Below are positions 53,044 to 63,472 of a stretch of DNA of 64,000 bases, piece by piece; the stretch's first letter is position 1; each line of letters starts with the position of its first letter. Both the position numbers and the translations under genes were made by a program. The notes under the pieces were generated by a model. That model was given only the letters and a program-made list of their open reading frames with translations, did not search any database and had not been told where the DNA came from. The stretch lies in contig JAIXZW010000021.1 of NCBI GenBank assembly GCA_027489375.1, positions 62,001 to 126,000 of the forward strand, in the 5' to 3' direction. This stretch comes from Paracoccaceae bacterium (GTDB lineage Bacteria; Pseudomonadota; Alphaproteobacteria; Rhodobacterales; Rhodobacteraceae).

Positions 53044-53913
53044 GTGGACTCACCATCGACCATCGAAGACATGCTTCGGGCGGCCCTGCCGTCGCTCACC
53101 CGCGCCGAACGCCAGCTTGCCACCCATATCCTCGGCCATTACCCCGTGGCGGCGCTCGGCTCCATCACCGCCCTTGCCAAGGCGGCGGATGTCTCCACCC
53201 CCACGGTCGTCCGCCTGACACAGAAGCTCGGCTTCAAAGGCTACCCCGATTGCCAGAACGCCCTGCGGGGCGAGGTCGAGGCGATGCTCGTCTCTCCCCT
53301 TGCCAAACATGACCGCTGGGCGGGGGGCGTGCCCGACACCCATATCCTCAACCGCTTCGCCGATGCGGTGATGGGCAATCTTCAGGCCACCTTGGGCCAG
53401 ATCGACCACGCCGAATTCGACGCCGCCGCCGCCCTTCTGGCCGACCCCTCGCGCCGCGTCTTTGCCGTGGGGGGACGCATCACCCACGCGCTTGCCGATT
53501 ACTTCGTCACGCTGATGAAGGTGGTGCGCCCCGATGTCACCCTCCTGTCGGACATGTCCAACGCATGGGCACCCGCGCTGATCGACATGGAGGCAGGCGA
53601 TGTCCTCCTCGTCTTCGACATCCGCCGCTATGAAAACTCGGTCCTGCAACTCGTGGAACTGGCCAAGGAACAGGGGGCCGAGGTCATCCTGATCACCGAC
53701 CGCTGGGTCAGCCCCGCCGCGAACCACGCCCGCCACACGCTCGCCTGCCATATAGAGGCACCAAGCGCATGGGACAGCATGGTGTCCATCCTCGTCCTCG
53801 TGGAAACCCTGCTCGCCTCGGTTCAGGACAGGACGTGGAGCGTGACCGAACCCCGCCTGAAACGGCTCGAAACCCTCTACGACCGCTCGCGCTTCTTCCG
53901 CCGCCACCGCTGA
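53044..53913 (+). CDS. RpiR/MurR-family transcriptional regulator
   Basis: Regulator of 289 residues. N-terminal HTH: LTRAERQLATHILGHYPVAA and LAKAADVSTPTVVRLTQKLG; C-terminal SIS domain: RRVFAVGGRITHALADYFV, DVLLVFDIRRYENSVLQLVE and GAEVILITDRWVSP. SIS usually binds a phosphosugar, but this subgroup is common next to amino-acid and amine catabolism in the Rhodobacteraceae. I take GTG 53044 as start because GGGAGAGG lies five bases ahead; an upstream ATG at 52963 has no such site. Confidence 0.85.
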   Translation: MDSPSTIEDMLRAALPSLTRAERQLATHILGHYPVAALGSITALAKAADVSTPTVVRLTQKLGFKGYPDCQNALRGEVEAMLVSPLAKHDRWAGGVPDTHILNRFADAVMGNLQATLGQIDHAEFDAAAALLADPSRRVFAVGGRITHALADYFVTLMKVVRPDVTLLSDMSNAWAPALIDMEAGDVLLVFDIRRYENSVLQLVELAKEQGAEVILITDRWVSPAANHARHTLACHIEAPSAWDSMVSILVLVETLLASVQDRTWSVTEPRLKRLETLYDRSRFFRRHR

Positions 53914-54019
53914 CGGTTTTTGACGCAAAAACCGCGCCGGAATTTGACGCAAATTCCGGCCCCACCATGCGCGCCGAATTTTGCGTCAAAATTCGCACCG
54001 GAATTTGCGCCAAATTCCG
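53914..54019. repeat. Four consecutive hairpins with three-base loops
   Basis: CGGTTTTTG-ACG-CAAAAACCG (53914-53934), CCGGAATTTG-ACG with its mirror (53937-53959), CGAATTTTG-CGT-CAAAATTCG (53975-53995) and CGGAATTTG-CGC-CAAATTCCG (53999-54019). All stems (9-10 bp) are perfect. They begin right at the rpiR stop and end 15 bases from the stop of the convergent transporter gene. Confidence 0.85.
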
Positions 54020-54033
54020 CGCCGCGGCCCGCG

Positions 54034-54918
54034 TCAAACCCCGCCCTGCGCCGCCGCCATCCGCCGCGCGCCCGACAGCCCGTTCATCACCACTGCCACC
54101 AGCAGGATCGCCCCGCCGACAAAGGTGCCGACACTCGCCGTCTCGCCCAAAAACAGCCAGACCCAAAGCGGTGCCAGCATCACCTCGATATTGGACAACA
54201 GCGCCAGCTCCGCCGCCGGAACCACCTTGCCGCCCAGCGTGTAAAGCACCATCCCCAGCGACAGCGTCCCCGCGCCCATGCCCATCGCCCAAAGCGCATC
54301 GCTTGCCGGAACCATCAGCGGCTGGCCCAACTGCCCCGCCACCAGCGCCCCCGCAAGGATCGAGAAGATGCCCCCGAACAGCACCGAAGGCAGCGTGTCC
54401 GACACCTTGCGCCAGCGCAAACTCACCGTGAACACCGCAAAGCCGAGCGACGAGAGCAGCGCCGCCACGTTCCCTGCCATCGCTCCGCCCTGCAACCCTT
54501 CGCGCACCATGACGAAGATGCCGACCATCGCCACGGCAATCGCCGCCCATGTCTCGCCCCGCACCCGCTCGCCCAGCACGGCCCAGCCGATCAGCGCGGT
54601 CAGGAAGGGCGAGGCGGCGAACAGGAACACCGCATTGGCAATGGTCGTCGCCTGAATCGAATAGATCGCCCCGCCGAATGCCCCGACCAGCCCCAGCCCG
54701 CCCAGCACCCCCGCAATCCCGACCGACCGCAGCGCGGGCAGCGGCGACCCGCCCCCCCGCCATGCAAGAAAGCCAAGCAGCACGGGCAGCATCCCGACCG
54801 ACCGCCAGAACAGCACCGCCCATGTGCCCGCCACGTCGATCTGCCGGAAGATCAATCCCTGCACCGACCACAGAATACCCGCCGCCACCACAAGCAGCAT
54901 GCCCTTGCCATACGTCAT
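54034..54918 (-). CDS. EamA/DMT-family transporter
   Basis: Membrane protein of 294 residues with ten predicted helices in two EamA repeats (GMLLVVAAGILWSVQGLIF starts the first; NVAALLSSLGFAVFTVSLR the second). Drug/metabolite exporters of this family move amino acids or metabolites out of the cell. A clear ribosome binding site GAAGGAG precedes ATG 54918. It is not obviously tied to either neighbour. Confidence 0.85.
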   Translation of the reverse strand: MTYGKGMLLVVAAGILWSVQGLIFRQIDVAGTWAVLFWRSVGMLPVLLGFLAWRGGGSPLPALRSVGIAGVLGGLGLVGAFGGAIYSIQATTIANAVFLFAASPFLTALIGWAVLGERVRGETWAAIAVAMVGIFVMVREGLQGGAMAGNVAALLSSLGFAVFTVSLRWRKVSDTLPSVLFGGIFSILAGALVAGQLGQPLMVPASDALWAMGMGAGTLSLGMVLYTLGGKVVPAAELALLSNIEVMLAPLWVWLFLGETASVGTFVGGAILLVAVVMNGLSGARRMAAAQGGV

Positions 54919-54998
54919 CGTCGCTCCTTCGCCTCGCCGCCATTGGGCCGCTTGGCCTCGGTTGCGTCTACTCCGTTCCCGACGCTTTCCGCGCGGTT

Positions 54999-55925
54999 TC
55001 AGTATCCGCGCAAACGGTCGACAAGGTTGACGAACGGCTCTCCCGCCTCGCCCCGCCGGATGTTTTCGGCGATGACGAAGGCGCTCGACGAAGGCCGCGT
55101 GTCGGCGGCGATATGCGGCGTCACGGTCACGCGCGGATGCGCCCAGAAGGGGTGGTCCTTGGGCAGCGGCTCCACGCGGAACACATCGAGCGTGGCGTGG
55201 GCGACCTGCCCGCTCTCCAGCGCCGCCAGAAGCGCCGCATCGTCGATGATCGCCCCCCGCCCGGGGTTCAGGATCACCACCCCCCGCTTCATCTGCGCGA
55301 AGCGCGCGGCGTCGAGCAGGTTCTCCGTCTCCGCCGTCTTGGGCAGCAGCGTCACCACGATCCCGGCCCCCGCCAGCGCCTCGGCCAGCCCCGCCTCGCC
55401 GTGCAGGCAAGGGATGCCCTCCACCGCCTTCGCCGTTCGGCTCCAGCCCGTCACCGGAAAGTTCAACGCCCGCAAAGCCTGCGCGCAGGCCGTCCCCAGC
55501 GCGCCCATCCCCAGCATCGCCACGGGCCGCTCGCGCGCCAGCGGCGGGCAGGTCGGGTCCCAGACCCGTTCGGGGTTCACGATATGCCGATCCATCCCCA
55601 GATGGTGCCGCAAGGCATGGCCCACCACCCATTCCACCATGCCTTCGGTCAACCCCGGATCGACCATCCGGCACAGCGGCTGGGTCAGCGTGGCATTGCC
55701 CACGATCCGCTCCACCCCCGCCCAGAGCGACAGCACCGCCTTGCAGCGCCGGTAGGGCGTGAAATCCTGCAACGGGGCCGAAGGGGCATAGATGATGTAA
55801 TCGACCGCCTCCGGCGCCGCCTCCTGCACCAGATCGACCGCCAGCCCCGTCCTGGCAAAGGCGGCAATCAGGCTCGGTCTATATTCGTCCCACAGGGCGG
55901 GGGCGGCAAAAAGCACGGTCGGCAT
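54999..55925 (-). CDS. ghrA: Glyoxylate/hydroxypyruvate reductase A-like D-2-hydroxyacid dehydrogenase
   Basis: Enzyme of 308 residues. VAMLGMGALGTACAQALRAL is the NADP site; LNPGRGAIIDDAALLAAL (Arg) and VTVTPHIAADTRP (His) the active site. The short N-terminus and LWAGVERIVGN fit the GhrA group, which reduces glyoxylate and hydroxypyruvate. It starts 13 bases after the rodA stop on the same strand and may be carried on the end of the rod-shape transcript. Confidence 0.82.
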   Translation of the reverse strand: MPTVLFAAPALWDEYRPSLIAAFARTGLAVDLVQEAAPEAVDYIIYAPSAPLQDFTPYRRCKAVLSLWAGVERIVGNATLTQPLCRMVDPGLTEGMVEWVVGHALRHHLGMDRHIVNPERVWDPTCPPLARERPVAMLGMGALGTACAQALRALNFPVTGWSRTAKAVEGIPCLHGEAGLAEALAGAGIVVTLLPKTAETENLLDAARFAQMKRGVVILNPGRGAIIDDAALLAALESGQVAHATLDVFRVEPLPKDHPFWAHPRVTVTPHIAADTRPSSSAFVIAENIRRGEAGEPFVNLVDRLRGY

Positions 55926-55938
55926 CGGTCATCCCTAT

Positions 55939-57078
55939 CTAGCGCAGCCGATGCACATAGGCGGACTGGATCAGCCCGATCGCGATCAGCAACACCAGCA
56001 TGACCGACCCGCCATAGGAAAGGAAGGGCAGCGGCACCCCCACCACCGGCGCCATCCCCATCACCATCGACATGTTGACCGCGATATACAGGAAGAAATT
56101 CGCCCCGATGCCAAGGATGAGCAACTGGCTGAAACGGTCCTTGTTCTGCATCGCGCTCGAAAAGATGAAGAACAGGATCAGCCCGTACAGCACCAGCAGC
56201 GTCAGCGTGCCGACGAAGCCGAACTCCTCTCCCAGCGTGGTAAAGATGAAATCGGTGTGCTTTTCCGGCAGGAAATTCAGCCGCGACTGCGTGCCCTGCA
56301 TGAAGCCCTTGCCGCTCCACCCGCCCGACCCGAGCGCGATCTTGGCCTGCATGATGTTATACCCCGCCCCCAGCGGATCGGCGGCAGGGTCGAGGAAGGT
56401 GTCGATCCGCCGATACTGGTAATCATGCAGGAATTGCCACGGCGTCCCCCGCGTGGTGAAAACCGCCGTCACCGCCCCGACGACCAGCGCCAGCACCGCG
56501 CCGTAATACCACAGGCTCACCCCTGCCGCGAACATCACCGCCGCCCCGCCCATGAGCAGCATGAGCGACGTGCCAAGGTTCGGCTGGATCACCACGAGAA
56601 AGGTCGGAAAGACGACCAGCAGGATCGGCACCAGCACCCACAAGGGCCGCGACACCTTCTTCGGGTCGAGCCAGTCGTAATAGGCCGCCAGCATCATCAC
56701 CAGCGTCACCTTCATCAATTCCGAGGGCTGCAACCGGATCGGCCCGATGTCGATCCAGCGCTGCGCCCCCATGCCGACCGTGCCGAAGAATTCGACCGAG
56801 ATCAGCAGCAATATGGTGATCCCGTAGCAAAGCCCCGCGATATTGCGCCAGAACCAGATCGGCACGAAGGCGATGCCGAACATCAGCACCAGCCCGACGC
56901 CGAAACGCTTCATCTGCGGCTCGGCCCAAAGCCCGACATCCCCGCCCGCGATGGAATAGAGCACCAGAAAACCGATGGCCGACACCGCCGAGACCAGCAC
57001 GACGAGCGCCCAGTTCAGATGCAGCACCTTGCGCAGTCCCGTCGGCGCGGTCTTGACGCGATATTCCAGAAAACTCAT
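55939..57078 (-). CDS. rodA: Rod-shape SEDS glycosyltransferase RodA
   Basis: SEDS family protein of 379 residues and about ten membrane helices. PSELMKVTLVMMLAAYYDWL, LVVIQPNLGTSLMLLMGG, GYNIMQAKIALGSGGWSGKG and TDFIFTTLGEEFGFVGTLTL are hallmark stretches. It polymerises lipid II glycan strands in the elongasome together with PBP2, encoded just upstream (9 bases between). Confidence 0.96.
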   Translation of the reverse strand: MSFLEYRVKTAPTGLRKVLHLNWALVVLVSAVSAIGFLVLYSIAGGDVGLWAEPQMKRFGVGLVLMFGIAFVPIWFWRNIAGLCYGITILLLISVEFFGTVGMGAQRWIDIGPIRLQPSELMKVTLVMMLAAYYDWLDPKKVSRPLWVLVPILLVVFPTFLVVIQPNLGTSLMLLMGGAAVMFAAGVSLWYYGAVLALVVGAVTAVFTTRGTPWQFLHDYQYRRIDTFLDPAADPLGAGYNIMQAKIALGSGGWSGKGFMQGTQSRLNFLPEKHTDFIFTTLGEEFGFVGTLTLLVLYGLILFFIFSSAMQNKDRFSQLLILGIGANFFLYIAVNMSMVMGMAPVVGVPLPFLSYGGSVMLVLLIAIGLIQSAYVHRLR

Positions 57079-57087
57079 CGCCCCCCC

Positions 57088-59031
57088 CTACGCCCGCGTC
57101 GTCTGCGGCGTGGCGGTGACGCGCAGCTTTTCCTTCAGCGCGTTCAGGTCCGTCTCGATCCGGCCCCGCTGTGCTGCGGGATAGGCGTCGAGCGGCGGAA
57201 TGCCCCCCGTCAGTGCCCGCAAAAGCGCATCCCTTGCGATGGGCGCGGCCACGGTGGACCCGCCGCCGCCATGTTCCACCACCACCGCCACGGCATAGCG
57301 CGGCGCGTCCAGCGGCGCGAAACCGACGAACAGCGCATGGTCGCGGCGGTTCCACGGCAAATCCTCGTTCGACGTGACACCCCGTGCCCGTTCCGCCGCA
57401 CTGATGTTGCGGACCTGTGAGGTGCCCGTCTTGCCCGCCATCAGCATCGTCTCGTCGGCGATGCGCGACGATTTCGCCGTGCCGCGCTCGCTGTTCATCA
57501 CCGCATCCATCCCCGCCTGCACGGCGCGCAATGCCGCGCCATCCAGCTCCAGCGACGGGGGCGGAGGCATCTCCACGGGCTTGCCGCCGATGGATTTGAT
57601 CAGCCGCGGCTCCACCGCCCGCCCCGTGGCGACCCGCGCCGTCATCACCGCCAGTTGCAGGGGCGAGGCAAGCACATAACCCTGCCCGATCGAGGCGTTG
57701 ATCGTATCCCCGATCCGCCAGTCCTGCCCCCAGCGTTCCTGCTTCCAGTCCTTGTTGGGCATGATCCCGTCGGTGATCGCCGACATGGGCAGATCGTGCC
57801 GCACGCCCAGCCCCATGCGCTTGCCCATCTCGGCAATCGCGTCGATCCCGACCTTCTGCGCCACCTCGTAGTAGAACACGTCGCAGCTTTGTTCGAGCGA
57901 GCGGGTCAGGTTCACCGTCCCGTGTCCGCCATGCTTCCAGCAATGGAAGCGGCGGTTGCCGAATTCGATGTAGCCGGGGCAGTAATGCGTCGTCTCCGGC
58001 GTGATCACCCCCGCCTTCAGCGCGGCCAGCGCCGTGATGATCTTGAAGGTCGATCCCGGCGGATAGGCGCCCTGCACCGCCTTGTTCGCCAGCGGGCGGT
58101 GGTCGTTCTCCATCAGCGTCGAGTAATCGCGCTGGCTGATCCCCCGCACGAACAGGTTCGGATCGAACCCCGGCGCACTGGTGCAGGCGATCAACTCGCC
58201 CGTGTTCACGTCGATCACCACGCAGGCCGCCGACTGGTCGGCCATCCGCACCTGAACGAAGTTCTGGATATCCGCGTCGATGGTCAACTGGATATCCGCG
58301 CCCGGCTTGCCCTCGGTCCGTTCCAGCTCGCGCATGACGCGGCCCACGGCATTGACCTCGATCCGCTTGTTGCCCGCGCTGCCGCGCAGCGTGTCCTCCA
58401 TCCAGCGTTCCACGCCGACCTTGCCGATCTGGAACTTCGGAATCTTCAGCACCGGATCGGGATCGGTCAGCTCGGCAAGGTCTTTCTCGCTCACCGGGCC
58501 GACATAGCCCACGACATGGCTGAAATCCTCGACCAGCGGATAATGCCGTGACAGGCCCACTTCCGGCGTCACCCCCGGCAGGGTCGGCGTATTCAGCGCG
58601 ATCTTCGAGAAATCGCCCCAAGCCACGCGATCCGCCACGATCACCGGCACAAAGGGAGAGTTGCGGTCGATGTCCTTCTTCACCCGCTCCAGATCATCCG
58701 CCGTCAGCGGGATCAGGTGCGACAGCCGGTTCAGCACCGCCTCCACATCGCCCGCATCCTCGCGCGTGATGGTGACGCGGTAATTCTGCTCGTTTCCGGC
58801 GATCAGCTTGCCGTTGCGGTCCTGGATCAACCCCCGCTCCGGCGGGATCAGGCGCATGTTGATGCGGTTTTCCTCGGCCAGCAGGCGGAACTCGTCGGCC
58901 TGATCGACCGACAGGTAGCGCATCCTTCCGCCCAGCACGGCGAACATCGCGCCGAATGCCCCGCCCATCAGCAGGGCGCGGCGGTTCACGCGGCGCGCGC
59001 TTTCCTCGCTGTCACGGGCATTCCGTCTCAC
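57088..59031 (-). CDS. mrdA: Penicillin-binding protein 2
   Basis: Class B PBP of 647 residues. One N-terminal membrane helix (about 18-36), PBP dimerisation/pedestal domain, then transpeptidase: active Ser in PPGSTFK (S327), SCD in LEQSCDVFYYE, and AGKTGTSQ. It cross-links side-wall peptidoglycan with RodA. I start at GTG 59031, which overlaps the mreD stop (GTGA); an open frame further upstream is out of context and belongs to mreD antisense/shifted reading. Confidence 0.95.
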   Translation of the reverse strand: MRRNARDSEESARRVNRRALLMGGAFGAMFAVLGGRMRYLSVDQADEFRLLAEENRINMRLIPPERGLIQDRNGKLIAGNEQNYRVTITREDAGDVEAVLNRLSHLIPLTADDLERVKKDIDRNSPFVPVIVADRVAWGDFSKIALNTPTLPGVTPEVGLSRHYPLVEDFSHVVGYVGPVSEKDLAELTDPDPVLKIPKFQIGKVGVERWMEDTLRGSAGNKRIEVNAVGRVMRELERTEGKPGADIQLTIDADIQNFVQVRMADQSAACVVIDVNTGELIACTSAPGFDPNLFVRGISQRDYSTLMENDHRPLANKAVQGAYPPGSTFKIITALAALKAGVITPETTHYCPGYIEFGNRRFHCWKHGGHGTVNLTRSLEQSCDVFYYEVAQKVGIDAIAEMGKRMGLGVRHDLPMSAITDGIMPNKDWKQERWGQDWRIGDTINASIGQGYVLASPLQLAVMTARVATGRAVEPRLIKSIGGKPVEMPPPPSLELDGAALRAVQAGMDAVMNSERGTAKSSRIADETMLMAGKTGTSQVRNISAAERARGVTSNEDLPWNRRDHALFVGFAPLDAPRYAVAVVVEHGGGGSTVAAPIARDALLRALTGGIPPLDAYPAAQRGRIETDLNALKEKLRVTATPQTTRA

Positions 59032-59567
59032 AGCCGTCTCCCGTAGGCGTCCACCTCGCCCATCGCGGGCTTGCGCAGGTCGAATGCGAAGCGCGATGCG
59101 GCGACGACCAGCGGATAGCACAGAACCGACCACACCGTCTGCAACAACGCAAAGCCAAGCGCGGGTTGCGGCATGAAACTGACCACGAAAGCCAACCGAT
59201 AGGCCAGCAGCAGCCCGAACATCACCGCCCCCACCAGCGCCCATTCCGCGGGAAAGCTCAGCTCCCGCGTCAGCCCCACGCGCGAGCGGATGAATTCGGT
59301 GCCGACGATCACCAGCCCCGCCCAAAGCCCCGGCGGGCGCATCAGCAGGAAATCCTCGACCAGCACGACCGCCGCCACCAACAGCACCGGAAGGTAATCG
59401 GGCCGCCGCAGCACCCAAGCGAAGATCAGGCACAGCAACAGGTCCGGCCCCGGCAGCGTCCCCGCAAGCGCGCCGAGCGGCAGCAGCTTCAGGAACAGCA
59501 GCACCACCGCCAGAACCACGAACAGCCCGCGATAAAGCCAAAGCGCGGTGCGCAGCGGATCAACCAT
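59028..59567 (-). CDS. mreD: Rod-shape determining protein MreD
   Basis: Membrane protein of 179 residues with five to six helices (GLFVVLAVVLLFLKLLPLG, LLLCLIFAWVLRRPDYLPVL, LVIVGTEFIRSR). It bridges MreC to RodA/PBP2. ATG 59567 overlaps the mreC end by eight bases; an upstream ATG at 59603 is also open. Confidence 0.9.
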   Translation of the reverse strand: MVDPLRTALWLYRGLFVVLAVVLLFLKLLPLGALAGTLPGPDLLLCLIFAWVLRRPDYLPVLLVAAVVLVEDFLLMRPPGLWAGLVIVGTEFIRSRVGLTRELSFPAEWALVGAVMFGLLLAYRLAFVVSFMPQPALGFALLQTVWSVLCYPLVVAASRFAFDLRKPAMGEVDAYGRRL

Positions 59568-60546
59568 CGCCCGCCTCGCCGTCCGGCGACCCTCCGGTCG
59601 CATCCCCCGATGCAGGCGCGGGCGCCACCGCCTCGCCCGTCGCCGAATCCACGGGCGGCACCACCGGCTCGGGCGTCGGCGGGGCAGGGGGGGCGGCGAT
59701 CAGCGCGCCCGGATCGGTGATCGGCTCCAGATCATGGCTGCGCAGCACGCGCAGGAATTCGAGCCGCTCGTAATCCGCGCTCAGCACCACCCGCAACCGC
59801 CGGTCCGTCCCCATCACCACCTGCCCGACCAGCAGCCCCGCAGGCAGCATCCCGCCATCCCCGCTCGTCACCACGCGGTCGCCGGGGCGCACCAGATCGG
59901 CATCCTCCAGAAACTCCAGCGGCGGAAGCGAGGTGTTGTCCCCCGCCAGAAGCGCCTTCTGCCCGCTCGGCTGCACCGTCACCGGCACACGGCTGTTGCT
60001 GTCGGTCAACAGGATCACCCGCGCCGTCCGCGCCCCGACACCCGAAATCCGGCCCACCAGCCCGATCCCGTCCATCGTCGCCCAACCGTCGCGGATCCCG
60101 TCCCGCGCCCCCACGTTCAGCAAAACCGACTGCCGGAACGGGCTGCCGCTGTCGGCCAGCACCACCCCCGTCACATGCGTCAACTTCGGGTCGAGCCGCA
60201 CCTGATTGAGGTCGAGCAGACGCGCGTTCTTCTGCTCCAACTGGAGCGCCGCTTCCTTCCACGCCTTCATCTGCTGCAACTCGCGCCGCAACTCCTGATT
60301 CTGGGCATAAAGACTGGCGTAGCTCTGGAACTCGTCCACCATCGCGGTCGCCTTCGACACCGGCAGCAAAGCCCAGTCGAAGGACGGCACGACAGTATCG
60401 ACCAGCGCCGCACGGAACCGCTCCACCCGCGGGCTGTCGATCCGCCACAACAGGAACAGCCCCGTCAGCACCAACACCAGCAACGCCACCAAAAGGCGGC
60501 GCAGCGGGCGGGCAAAGTCTTCGGGTCCATTGCGCGATTTCGCCAC
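59560..60546 (-). CDS. mreC: Rod-shape determining protein MreC
   Basis: Periplasmic protein of 328 residues with one membrane anchor (about 18-38), a coiled coil (ATAMVDEFQSYASLYAQNQE, about 65-110) and a beta-domain (GVVLADSGSPFRQSVLLNVG; VPVTVQPSGQKALLAGDN). The tail (about 280-328) is rich in Pro/Ala/Asp and likely disordered. It organises PBP2 and MreB in the elongasome. Confidence 0.94.
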   Translation of the reverse strand: MAKSRNGPEDFARPLRRLLVALLVLVLTGLFLLWRIDSPRVERFRAALVDTVVPSFDWALLPVSKATAMVDEFQSYASLYAQNQELRRELQQMKAWKEAALQLEQKNARLLDLNQVRLDPKLTHVTGVVLADSGSPFRQSVLLNVGARDGIRDGWATMDGIGLVGRISGVGARTARVILLTDSNSRVPVTVQPSGQKALLAGDNTSLPPLEFLEDADLVRPGDRVVTSGDGGMLPAGLLVGQVVMGTDRRLRVVLSADYERLEFLRVLRSHDLEPITDPGALIAAPPAPPTPEPVVPPVDSATGEAVAPAPASGDATGGSPDGEAGDG

Positions 60547-60592
60547 GGCTGCCTCTGTCGTCCGATGCCGTGCCCCCGTTCAGGGACGGAGA

Positions 60593-61648
<1,056 letters not shown>

Positions 61649-61779
61649 TCACGCATAAGAAGTGTGCCTGCGACTCGGACGGGTCCAAGGCGGGTCCGTC
61701 CATATAAAGTGACAGGCGCAAATGCGAAAGCCCCGCGCCAAGCGGCCCGCGCAATTCCGCGTGACAGTGCAAATCTTTG

Positions 61780-61832
61780 ACATTTTAAGATAAAATGTAA
61801 GGGCGGGGGCAATCCAAACCCCCGCCCTTTTT
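61780..61832 (-). terminator. Terminator with upstream palindrome after leuA
   Basis: Stem GGGCGGGGG/CCCCCGCCC (61801-61827) with TTTTT on the plus strand and TTACATTTTATC on the minus strand, next to the perfect palindrome ACATTTTA-AGA-TAAAATGT (61780-61798). It ends leuA transcription (minus) and separates it from mreB. It would work in either direction. The remaining bases of 61631-61890 hold the mreB promoter region; I see no gene. Confidence 0.82.
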
Positions 61833-61890
61833 CATTTTTGCAACATCCGCACCGTTTCCCGCGCCGTTTCGGGCGCAAAAGGCGGTGTTT

Positions 61891-63468
61891 TCAGCCTGCG
61901 TCGCGGTAATTCACCGACTTCACATCCGCATCCGGCGCGGTCTTCTGGCGCCGCACGATCAGCTTGTTCAGCGCGTTCACATAGGCCTTCACGCTTGCGA
62001 CGATGGTGTCGGTATCCGCCGACGACCCCGTCACGATCCGCCCGTCCTCTTCCAGCCGCACGCTCACGGTCGCCTGCGCATCGGTGCCTTCGGTCACGGC
62101 GGCCACCTGATAGACCTGCAACCGCGCCTTGTGCGGGAACAGCATCTTCACGCAGTTGAAGGCCGCATCGACAGGCCCGTCACCCGTCGCGTCGATGCTG
62201 TGATCCACCCCGTCGATGGACAGCACCATATCCGCCTCTTGCGGCCCGTCCGTCCCGCAGACCACGCGCAGCTTCTTGAGCACCAGCGTGTCATGCGCAT
62301 CCATCGTCGCCTCGTCGGCCACCAGCGCGATCAGGTCGTCGTCATAGACTTCCTTCTTGCGGTCGGCCAAAGCCTTGAAGCGCACGAAGACATCGTTGAG
62401 TTGGTTGTCCGCCAGCTCGAACCCCAACTCCTTGAGCTTCGCGCGCAGCGCGGCACGCCCCGAATGCTTGCCCATCGCGATGTTCTTCTGGTTCAACCCG
62501 ATATCCTCGGGGCGCATGATCTCGAACGTCTCGACGTTCTTGAGCACGCCGTCCTGATGGATGCCGCTTTCGTGCAGGAAGGCGTTCTTGCCGACGATGG
62601 CCTTGTTGAACTGCACGGCAAAGCCCGACACCGACGCCACGCGCCGCGACAGGTTCATGATCTTCGTCGTGTCGATCCCGGTGCGATAGGGCAGGATGTC
62701 ATTGCGCACCTTCATCGCCATGACGACCTCTTCCAGCGCGGTATTCCCCGCCCGCTCGCCCAGACCGTTGATCGTGCATTCGATCTGCCGCGCGCCCGCT
62801 TCCACAGCGGCCAGCGAATTGGCGGTCGCCATACCAAGGTCGTTGTGGCAATGCGTGGCAAAGATGATCTGGTCCGCGCCCGGCACCCGCTCCAGAAGCA
62901 TGCGGATGATCTTGGCGCTTTCCATCGGATAGGTGTAGCCCACCGTGTCGGGGATGTTGATCGTCGTCGCCCCCGCCTTGATCGCGATCTCGACCACGCG
63001 GCACAGGTAATCGGCTTCCGTCCGCGTCGCATCCATCGGCGACCACTGCACGTTGTCGCACAGGTTGCGCGCATGGGTCACGGTGTCATGGATACGCTCC
63101 GCCATCTGGTCCATGTCGAGGTTCGGGATGGCCCGATGCAGCGGCGAGGTGCCGATGAACGTGTGGATGCGCGGGGATTTGGCGTGTTTCACCGCCTCCC
63201 AGCAGCGGTCGATATCCTTGTAATTCGCCCGCGCCAGACCGCAGATCGTCGAATTCTTCGACCGTTTCGCAATCTCGGACACGGCGTTGAAATCGCCTTC
63301 GGACGCGATGGGGAAGCCCGCTTCGATGATATCGACGCCCATTTCGTCCAGCAGGCCCGCGATCTCGAGCTTTTCTTCATGGGTCATGGTCGCACCGGGC
63401 GATTGCTCGCCATCGCGGAGTGTGGTGTCGAAAATCAGAACGCGGGGTTGCGAGGTCTTGTCGGTCAT
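61891..63468 (-). CDS. leuA: 2-isopropylmalate synthase
   Basis: First enzyme of leucine synthesis: acetyl-CoA plus 3-methyl-2-oxobutanoate to 2-isopropylmalate. Protein of 525 residues: DTTLRDGEQSPG (14-25; metal and substrate residues), FATHCHNDLGMATANSLAAV with metal His residues, GERAGNTALEEV, then the C-terminal allosteric LeuA dimer domain (LQVYQVAAVTEGTDAQATVS). ATG 63468 follows AAAGGACT. A short upstream frame ends four bases before it. Confidence 0.96.
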   Translation of the reverse strand: MTDKTSQPRVLIFDTTLRDGEQSPGATMTHEEKLEIAGLLDEMGVDIIEAGFPIASEGDFNAVSEIAKRSKNSTICGLARANYKDIDRCWEAVKHAKSPRIHTFIGTSPLHRAIPNLDMDQMAERIHDTVTHARNLCDNVQWSPMDATRTEADYLCRVVEIAIKAGATTINIPDTVGYTYPMESAKIIRMLLERVPGADQIIFATHCHNDLGMATANSLAAVEAGARQIECTINGLGERAGNTALEEVVMAMKVRNDILPYRTGIDTTKIMNLSRRVASVSGFAVQFNKAIVGKNAFLHESGIHQDGVLKNVETFEIMRPEDIGLNQKNIAMGKHSGRAALRAKLKELGFELADNQLNDVFVRFKALADRKKEVYDDDLIALVADEATMDAHDTLVLKKLRVVCGTDGPQEADMVLSIDGVDHSIDATGDGPVDAAFNCVKMLFPHKARLQVYQVAAVTEGTDAQATVSVRLEEDGRIVTGSSADTDTIVASVKAYVNALNKLIVRRQKTAPDADVKSVNYRDAG

Positions 63469-63472
63469 GGGA

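Noticed and set aside
57088-59541. 817-codon frame for the PBP2 gene
   Set aside because: The extra 170 codons overlap mreD out of frame; GTG 59031 with GTGA overlap is the fitting start.
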